Below, piece after piece: positions 16,258 through 21,719 of a stretch of 21,719 nt of DNA. The notes under the pieces are model-generated. The model saw only the letters and a program-made list of their open reading frames with translations. It did no database searches and was not told the origin of the DNA. The stretch is from assembly GCA_005787665.1 (NCBI GenBank), contig SYAB01000104.1, forward strand, positions 1-21,719. The letters are read 5' to 3'. The stretch's first letter is position 1, and every line of letters starts with the position of its first letter. A program made the translations under genes and the position numbers. This DNA comes from Actinomycetota bacterium (GTDB taxonomy: Bacteria; Actinomycetota; Actinomycetes; Mycobacteriales; Mycobacteriaceae).

Positions 16258-17786
16258 GGGATGTCGTTCGGCTCGTGGTGATCGCCGTCATCCTGGCCGG
16301 AGTCGTGTTCGGGGGCTCTCTGGGTGGGGTCTCCGGTGCGGCAGCAGGCTTCGTGCTCGGCGTGGTGCTTCTGGTTGTGCCGTGGCGCGGCCAGCCGTTG
16401 CGGGTGTGGGTGTGGCTGTTCCTGCGCCGGAACCGGCCGCTGACGCTGCGGGAGCCCGCCACGGTCGCCAGCGATCGTTCCGGCGCCGTGCGATTTCAGG
16501 ACGGTGTTGCCGTCGCTGCCATCCAACTTCTGGGCAAGCGCCATCAGCCGACGGTGTTCAGCGGATCGACCTCGGCCAGAACCGCCAACGCCGTCGATGC
16601 CGTTGCTCTCGCATCGTTGATTCGCAGGAGCATCGGTCTACGGTGGGAATCGTTCAGCATCATCTGCGCCGGAGTGCGACGCCGGAACTCCGGCGACTAC
16701 CCGCAGGTCTACGACACGCTCATCGGGACCAATCCCTATGCGGGCCGTCGCGAGACGTGGATGGTGCTGAGAACGCGCGCGCTGTCCAACGGTGATGAAA
16801 TGCATTGGCGACCCACCCTCGGTACGGCGGTGGTCGCGGCAACGCAGCGCATCGCAGTAGCTCTGCGGTGCAGTGGAATCCGCGCGAGAGTTGCCACTGC
16901 AGCCGACCTGGTCGAGCTGGAACGCCGCCTCGGTGCCGATGTGCTCGAGCCGCGCAACCGTCACTGGCACAGCCTGCGCGAACAGTCCGGTTGGCATACG
17001 ACCTACGCCTATCGGGCGGCCGACATCACCAGCGAAGCGCTTGCCCAGCCGTGGTCACTACGGGCCGACGGCATCATCCAGAATCTCACGGTCTTCTCCG
17101 ATGGTTCCGCGTCGGCCACCGTCTCGGTCCGCACCGCACAACCGCCCACCGCGTCACCGGGGATGATGTTGCGAACACTTCCTGGCGAACAACATCATGC
17201 CGCCGCCGCCAATCTCGCCGGCCCGCGTCCGGAGATCAGGGGTCTGCAAAGGGGTCCGTTACCGGCTGCTCTGATCCTGCCGGTCGGGGCGTCGGGCGTC
17301 CTGCTCGGGAAACTCGCCGGGGGCGATCGCCTGCTGCTACCCCTCGGCGACCCCGCTGAGCCGGTCCGCGTGAGCATTGCCGCCGATGACACCGTCGCCA
17401 AGCGGATCATCATCCGGGCGGCCGCCGCCGGGGAGCGGGTCACCGTCCATACCACCGACGTGGGGAGGTGGGCGAGTGTCCGGATGCCCTCGGTCGCCGT
17501 GATCGAACACCCGCGACCCGTGGCGGGCACGACGGTCAGCGTGATGGACGGTACGGTCGCATCCGCGCCCAGAGCCGCCACCGTGATCTCCGTCCGTCCC
17601 GCGGGTTCAGCACCGGAACCGGCGGCGGATATCGTCATCGTGCAGTCCGGCCCCGCCCACCTCGAGGTCTTCGCCGGCGGCGAGTGGAACGACGTCGAGA
17701 TGGAGCTTTTCCGGGCTGAAAACCGCTATGCACCAGAAGAATTGGTCGACAAAGCCCTCTTCGCGACGACAGATTCAGGGGACTGA
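16254..17786 (+). CDS. eccE2: EccE2, membrane component of type VII secretion
   Basis: The 510-residue protein has two adjacent hydrophobic helices at about residues 3-22 and 25-45, then a long soluble region beginning with basic residues. This topology, the size (M. tuberculosis EccE2 is recalled as about 537 residues) and the position after mycP2 identify it as EccE, a peripheral scaffold of the ESX-2 membrane complex. No catalytic motif is visible. Residues 316-510 contain several beta-rich repeats. The start overlaps mycP2 by four bases (ATGA). Sequence conservation among EccE proteins is low, so the call leans partly on context. Confidence 0.88.
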   Translation: MRDVVRLVVIAVILAGVVFGGSLGGVSGAAAGFVLGVVLLVVPWRGQPLRVWVWLFLRRNRPLTLREPATVASDRSGAVRFQDGVAVAAIQLLGKRHQPTVFSGSTSARTANAVDAVALASLIRRSIGLRWESFSIICAGVRRRNSGDYPQVYDTLIGTNPYAGRRETWMVLRTRALSNGDEMHWRPTLGTAVVAATQRIAVALRCSGIRARVATAADLVELERRLGADVLEPRNRHWHSLREQSGWHTTYAYRAADITSEALAQPWSLRADGIIQNLTVFSDGSASATVSVRTAQPPTASPGMMLRTLPGEQHHAAAANLAGPRPEIRGLQRGPLPAALILPVGASGVLLGKLAGGDRLLLPLGDPAEPVRVSIAADDTVAKRIIIRAAAAGERVTVHTTDVGRWASVRMPSVAVIEHPRPVAGTTVSVMDGTVASAPRAATVISVRPAGSAPEPAADIVIVQSGPAHLEVFAGGEWNDVEMELFRAENRYAPEELVDKALFATTDSGD

Positions 17787-17789
17787 GGA

Positions 17790-19625
17790 GTGTTGGGCGG
17801 ATCTGGGACCGTCGCGGCGCGCCGCCGTTTCGACCAGGCTATGGCGGTGCTCGATTCCGAACCCGAACTGGCGCGCAGTTTGTTCGGCGAAGCGACCGAG
17901 ATCGATCCGCCGATGGCAGACGCCTGGCTGGGAAGGATCGCCGCGGGTGACGGTGATCTGGCGACGTTGGAGAATCTCTACGCGCATGGCGCCCGGCTAC
18001 ATCGTGAAGTGAACCGACTGGGAGTCACTCTGTCGGCAGCGATGAAAGCCGGTCCCCATCTGTCCATCACGGTGACCGAGGCTGCTCACGCCGGTATTGC
18101 CCTGGCCAGTGCGCTGGTTGACGCCGGACAGTTCGAGAAGGCCGAGGCGTTGCTGGATGACGAGAGTCTCCTGGACGGCTGGGAGATCCACCAGTGGCGA
18201 CAGTATGTCCGTGCGCACCTGATGGCCGCGGCCCAGCGTTGGACCGATGTCATCGCGGAGGCCGCGCGCATCCTGCCGGGGCGTGCGGTGCTCATGTCGG
18301 CGGTCAGCGCCGGGATCAACGCCCTGGCTGCTCACGCCGCGGCCCACCTGGGTCAGCCGAGGGTCGCCCTGGACTGGGCCGACCGGGTGTGTCTGCAATC
18401 GGCAGCAGCCGAGTCCGCGCCGGCCTCGACGGTCCTCGCGGTGATCGACGCTTTCGAGTTCCCCCTCATCGCCGCCGATCTCGCGTATCTGAGGGGGATG
18501 GCACACCGACAACTCGGAGAGTTGGACGCCGCCGAGATCTGGCTTTCCAGGGCAACTGTCAACGGGGTGCTCATCGAGTCGGCGAAGGATGCTCTGGCGG
18601 ATCGTCACCTGCTACTCGCCGTCACCGACGAACCGACCATCAACAGCCGAACGGACCGGTGGGATGCGACGACGGCTCGCTCACAGGAGGACAGGGCCGA
18701 GGAATCCGGAAGGGAGCGTCGCGCCGAATTGTTGGCGCAGGGTCGAGCCCTGCTCGACAACCAGGTCGGCCTTGCGGAGGTGAAGCGCGCCGTGGCCGAG
18801 ATCGAGGATCAACTCGAGGTGCGGGCGTTGCGCCTGGCGCACGGGTTGCCGGTGGCTAACCAGACCAACCATATGTTGCTTGTCGGACCTCCGGGGACGG
18901 GAAAGACGACTACCGCTCAAGCGCTCGGCAAGATCTTCGCCGGGTTGGGCATCGTCCGGAACCCTGAGATCGTCGAGGTGAAGCGGACGGATTTCTGCGG
19001 CGAGTACATAGGAGCGTCCGGGCCGAAAACCAATGAGCTGATCCAACGTTCGCTGGGACGCATCCTGTTTTTCGACGAGTTCTACTCCCTCGTCGAGCGC
19101 CACCACGACGGGCGGCCCGACATGATCGGGATGGAATCGGTGAATCAGTTGCTGATGGCACTCGAGATCCACCGGTTCGACTTCTGTTTCATCGGAGCGG
19201 GTTACGAACGCGAGATCGACGAGTTCCTCAAGGTCAATCCGGGCCTGGCCGGACGATTCAACCGCACCCTGCGGTTCGGGTCCTACAGCCCGGATGATCT
19301 CGTCGAGATCGCCGTTCGCTACGGCGCTCCGCGCGCCACCGTGCTGGATCCTTCGGCCGGTGACGCCTTGAAGGCGGCATGTCGAAGGCTCCGCGGGCAC
19401 GTGACCTCGGACGGTACGCATGGTATCGACCTGCTACAGAACGGGCGCTTCGCCCGAAATGTCGTCGAACGCGCTGAACGGCTGAGGGATTCACGGGTGG
19501 CTGCCCAAAACCGCATCGACCGCGACTCGGTCACAGTCGCCGACCTCGAGACGTTGCGAACCCAGGACGTTGTCGCGGCGGTGACCGCGGCGTGTGGGGA
19601 GAAGCACGTGCCGATCGACTGGTGA
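17790..19625 (+). CDS. eccA2: EccA2, cytosolic CbxX/CfqX-type AAA+ ATPase
   Basis: The 611-residue protein has a helical TPR-like N-terminal half (about 10-280), a charged linker, and an AAA+ domain. Walker A GPPGTGKT is at 366-373, Walker B ILFFDE at 425-430, and R489 in GLAGRFNRTLRF fits an arginine finger. EccA ATPases act with EspG to process PE-PPE cargo or recycle the chaperone. The length is near the 619 recalled for M. tuberculosis EccA2. The GTG start at 17790 follows the eccE2 stop by three bases and has AGGGGA about nine bases upstream; a later in-frame start at the MAVLDSE position would remove 18 residues. It is the last gene of the locus and converges on csp with nine bases between stops. 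Confidence 0.93.
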   Translation: MLGGSGTVAARRRFDQAMAVLDSEPELARSLFGEATEIDPPMADAWLGRIAAGDGDLATLENLYAHGARLHREVNRLGVTLSAAMKAGPHLSITVTEAAHAGIALASALVDAGQFEKAEALLDDESLLDGWEIHQWRQYVRAHLMAAAQRWTDVIAEAARILPGRAVLMSAVSAGINALAAHAAAHLGQPRVALDWADRVCLQSAAAESAPASTVLAVIDAFEFPLIAADLAYLRGMAHRQLGELDAAEIWLSRATVNGVLIESAKDALADRHLLLAVTDEPTINSRTDRWDATTARSQEDRAEESGRERRAELLAQGRALLDNQVGLAEVKRAVAEIEDQLEVRALRLAHGLPVANQTNHMLLVGPPGTGKTTTAQALGKIFAGLGIVRNPEIVEVKRTDFCGEYIGASGPKTNELIQRSLGRILFFDEFYSLVERHHDGRPDMIGMESVNQLLMALEIHRFDFCFIGAGYEREIDEFLKVNPGLAGRFNRTLRFGSYSPDDLVEIAVRYGAPRATVLDPSAGDALKAACRRLRGHVTSDGTHGIDLLQNGRFARNVVERAERLRDSRVAAQNRIDRDSVTVADLETLRTQDVVAAVTAACGEKHVPIDW

Positions 19626-19634
19626 GCCGTCCGG

Positions 19635-21254
19635 TCAGCTTGTTCGAACGCGGCTGAAACGCTCCAATTGGGTGGGCGGCCCGTCAAGTGGGGTCGGTGG
19701 CAGCACGAGGCTGATGCCGTCGATCACCCGGACGACGTTGTGGGTCTGGCGATCGAAGTTCAGCGTCCCGTGCTGGAAGTTCTGCACGATCCACTCCGGC
19801 TCGGCGATCTCTGCGCTGGTGGGCATGCCGAGCGCGCCGCGCTCGTAGCCGAGCGAGGCCCATGCCTCGTAGATGGCTCCGGTGAGAGGCTGGGCGCCGG
19901 TTTCCGGGGACCAGTACATCGCACCGCGCTCGAAGGTCGCGTATCGGGCGGATCCGGTGCCCGCGGCCTCCGGGGAGGTCGGCAGTCCCAGGGGGCTGGC
20001 AAGTCCGCCCTCGGATCTCCAGCGCGCCAGGATCGCACCGCCCTCAAGGGTGTCCATGACATCGGGTGGTCCGTTGAAAGCAGCTGCCAACCGACGGATC
20101 TCGCCGAGGACGGCGTAGCCGGCGTCGCCGGGGCATTCGGTGTTGCCGACGTCTCGGTGCGCGAAGATCTCCGGCAGCGTCACCGTGTTTCCCCCGGGCA
20201 CCAGGGTGTGTTGTCCGCCGGCGGACTTCAGTTTCACCATGCCCATCGGGTCGACCTTGTCCAGGCTCAACCGCCAGCCGAGCAGGCGTCCGACCGTGCG
20301 CACCATGACCTCGGGCGGGGCGACCTCCTCGAAGTCTCCGATCAGCGACACCCCCCAGACATCCCGGTTGAAACCCCCGGTATGCGAACCGAGTACGTCC
20401 TTGGTGATACCACCGGCGCGGCCCTCGAAGACCTGCCCGTACTTGTCGACGAGGGCGTTGTAGGCGATGTCGCACCACCCGAGGGTCATGGTGTGGTAGG
20501 CGTAGATCGACCTGATGATCGCCGCGGAGTCCTCGGGGGCGTAGTCGTTGCCGGTGGCCGTGTGGTGCAGCACGGCGGCGCGAACACCCTCGCCGTACGA
20601 TGGCCCGCCGCAGCGCATTCCGGTTCCGGCGCCCCACTGGGCCCGGCTGATGACGTTGGGTGGCTGCCCGGGCCCGAGAGTCGCCGTCGGGGGTGTCCAC
20701 TGGGTGTCGATCGGGGCTTGCGGCGGGCTGATGAGAATCGCCGACATCGTCTGACTCAACGGTTCCTCGGCGTTCGCCGGGACATATCCCAGTTCGCGTC
20801 CGGCTTCCAGGCCGCTCTGCGCGGGTTCGATGGTCAACGGCGCGTCCGTCGGCCGGGTGACGGCGATCTGCACGGCGGTGGTGTCGCCCACATAGACGGG
20901 GTCGGTCCCGTGGGTTCCGTTGCCCTCGACATCCTCCGAGCCGAGTTCGAACCGCTCCGCCTGGTACCACGGGCCCCACGACCCGTCGGCCCGCTTGGCG
21001 CGAACCCGCGCCGAGGTGCCGGTCAGATCGCTTCCGGTGAGTGCCACCATCGAGAAGGGGGTCGCCTGGCTGATCTCACGAACTGTCTCCCCGCCGCCGA
21101 TGCCGGCGAGCGGTTGCTGGGCCAGGACGGTCTCGTCGGCAAGGCCGTGACTGTCATCTTGATCCGGCAGGCCGCCGACCGCCCACGGCATGACGACGAC
21201 GGACGCCGCGATTGCGGTGAACAGGATCGCCGGTGCGGGACGACGGGACGACAC
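19635..21254 (-). CDS. csp: Secreted amidase-fold (PGRP) protein with LGFP repeats (Rv3811/Csp type)
   Basis: The 539-residue protein, the same length as recalled for Rv3811, has a signal sequence (about 1-27). It has an N-terminal beta-rich domain (60-150) and an amidase_2/PGRP domain (about 200-390), followed by two LGFP-type repeats near 405-425 and 455-470 (SPLGLPTS and GALGMPTS). Zinc ligands of the fold are visible as H230 (LHHTA), H366 (FAHRD) and C374 (ECPG), so N-acetylmuramoyl-L-alanine amidase activity on peptidoglycan is possible. LGFP repeats are thought to bind the envelope. The GTG at 21254 has no Shine-Dalgarno but lies seven bases after a -10 element, suggesting leaderless translation. 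It is co-directional with erp, as in M. tuberculosis. Confidence 0.92.
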   Translation of the reverse strand: MSSRRPAPAILFTAIAASVVVMPWAVGGLPDQDDSHGLADETVLAQQPLAGIGGGETVREISQATPFSMVALTGSDLTGTSARVRAKRADGSWGPWYQAERFELGSEDVEGNGTHGTDPVYVGDTTAVQIAVTRPTDAPLTIEPAQSGLEAGRELGYVPANAEEPLSQTMSAILISPPQAPIDTQWTPPTATLGPGQPPNVISRAQWGAGTGMRCGGPSYGEGVRAAVLHHTATGNDYAPEDSAAIIRSIYAYHTMTLGWCDIAYNALVDKYGQVFEGRAGGITKDVLGSHTGGFNRDVWGVSLIGDFEEVAPPEVMVRTVGRLLGWRLSLDKVDPMGMVKLKSAGGQHTLVPGGNTVTLPEIFAHRDVGNTECPGDAGYAVLGEIRRLAAAFNGPPDVMDTLEGGAILARWRSEGGLASPLGLPTSPEAAGTGSARYATFERGAMYWSPETGAQPLTGAIYEAWASLGYERGALGMPTSAEIAEPEWIVQNFQHGTLNFDRQTHNVVRVIDGISLVLPPTPLDGPPTQLERFSRVRTS

Positions 21255-21288
21255 AGGGCGATGTTACGTATGGGCCGGCTGTTGCCAA
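21252..21288 (-). promoter_or_regulatory. Promoter of csp with a probable leaderless start
   Basis: On the minus strand TTGGCA (21288-21283) and TAACAT (21266-21261) are spaced by 16 bases. Only six bases separate TAACAT from the GTG start codon at 21254, so transcription would begin at or next to the G of GTG. Leaderless mRNAs starting with ATG or GTG are common in mycobacteria. Confidence 0.5.
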
Positions 21289-21300
21289 CGTTGCGACACG

Positions 21301-21327
21301 GACTAGTGATGACTATGTGACTAGTGG
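21301..21327. repeat. Two ACTAGT-centred direct repeats upstream of csp
   Basis: GACTAGTG occurs at 21301-21308 and 21319-21326, 18 bases apart, each with the palindromic core ACTAGT. They lie just upstream of the proposed csp -35. A paired operator is possible; chance cannot be excluded. Confidence 0.35.
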
Positions 21328-21334
21328 GAACTGC

Positions 21335-21392
21335 AACGGCACCGCAGGGGCTTCCACCGGCCATCTGACCGGTCCCACCCTGCGGTGCCGTT
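21335..21392 (-). terminator. Terminator hairpin after erp
   Basis: A perfect 15-bp inverted repeat, AACGGCACCGCAGGG (21335-21349) with its complement at 21378-21392, encloses a 28-base loop that itself contains a 5-bp stem (ACCGG/CCGGT). It lies 22 bases past the erp stop on the minus strand. There is no T-tract, as is usual in mycobacteria. Confidence 0.7.
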
Positions 21393-21413
21393 TCGATGCA
21401 GGTCCCTGCCGGA

Positions 21414-21719
21414 TCAGCCGATCTCGGTCGCCAGATCCCCGGCAGCCTCGACCGCCGGCGCCGCGGCCACCGCCGGTGCGGCGGCAGCGGCCCCAGCGTT
21501 CTGCATTGCCTGGGTGATACCCGGCATGACGACGCCCTTGAGGAGGTCGATGGCCTGACCCACCCCGAGCTGATTGGCGGCACTGCTCAGATCGCCGATG
21601 ATCCCGCCCGAACTCGACGCTGCCGGTGCTGCAGGCAGTCCAATGGTCGGGTCACCCAGGATCGGGTAGGTGCCGGCAACGGGTCCCAGCGGAGCGCCGA
21701 TCGGGGTCTCGGTGAGCCC
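21414..21719 (-). CDS. erp: Exported repetitive protein Erp (PirG), C-terminal fragment
   Basis: The last 101 codons of a minus-strand gene are in the window; the start and the repeat region lie beyond the right edge. The visible part begins GLTETPIGAPLGPVAG, continues with small Pro/Gly-rich residues, a helical segment (SSAANQLGVGQAIDLLKGVV) and an Ala/Pro-rich tail ending in ATEIG. The leading GLT could be the end of a PGLTS-type repeat. Together with the neighbouring Rv3811-type gene, this fits Erp (Rv3810), a secreted, cell-wall-associated protein of mycobacteria that affects envelope integrity. The assignment leans on gene order and composition, since the diagnostic repeats are out of view. 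Confidence 0.75.
   Translation of the reverse strand, partial: GLTETPIGAPLGPVAGTYPILGDPTIGLPAAPAASSSGGIIGDLSSAANQLGVGQAIDLLKGVVMPGITQAMQNAGAAAAAPAVAAAPAVEAAGDLATEIG

Noticed and set aside
19627..19655. AGCCG/CGGCT inverted repeat at the eccA2-csp junction
   Set aside because: The arms are only five bases with a 19-base loop and overlap the end of csp; too weak to call a terminator.

Overview
The window comes from a high-GC actinobacterium, almost certainly a member of Mycobacteriaceae. The evidence is a type VII secretion (ESX) locus with PE, PPE and Esx genes, a mycobacterial Sdh1-type succinate dehydrogenase, an Erp/Csp envelope gene pair, a mycobacterial fatty-acyl-AMP ligase and an IdeR-like iron box. 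Comparisons with named M. tuberculosis proteins are from memory, since no search was run. I see no tRNA, rRNA, CRISPR array, insertion sequence or phage gene. No gene-free stretch exceeds 300 bases; the longest is 228 bases (8888-9115), which is a regulatory region.

Left block (1-8887). A fatty-acyl-AMP ligase fragment runs off the left edge on the minus strand and is divergent from a small flavin-reductase-like gene. A minus-strand succinate dehydrogenase operon follows, read as a small conserved protein, then the membrane anchor, SdhA and SdhB. Fifty bases upstream of it on the same strand is a ferric-iron ABC importer operon (binding lipoprotein, fused permease, ATPase) with four-base overlaps. 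A perfect TTGACA promoter element and two overlapping IdeR/DtxR-type boxes precede the importer. Iron import may therefore be co-transcribed with an iron-sulfur-rich respiratory enzyme.

Middle block (9116-19625). A plus-strand ESX-2-type locus holds PE, PPE, esxD, esxC, espG2, a MinD/EspI-like ATPase gene, eccD2, mycP2, eccE2 and eccA2, with mostly overlapping or abutting junctions. The order matches M. tuberculosis ESX-2, but eccB2 and eccC2, which normally stand just upstream of PE, are absent. Their place is taken by the divergent iron operon. The locus therefore encodes substrates, chaperones, the EccD/EccE membrane parts and the protease, but not the EccC motor or EccB. Its upstream region has a promoter-like pair, an 18-bp dyad and two 11-bp direct repeats. 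A strong hairpin follows esxC.

Right block (19635-21719). On the minus strand lie a secreted amidase/LGFP-repeat protein (Rv3811/Csp type), possibly translated from a leaderless mRNA, and the 3' end of erp (Rv3810 type), separated by a perfect 15-bp hairpin. The erp-csp pair is a conserved mycobacterial neighbourhood, so the ESX-2 segment sits between two chromosomal blocks that are far apart in M. tuberculosis.
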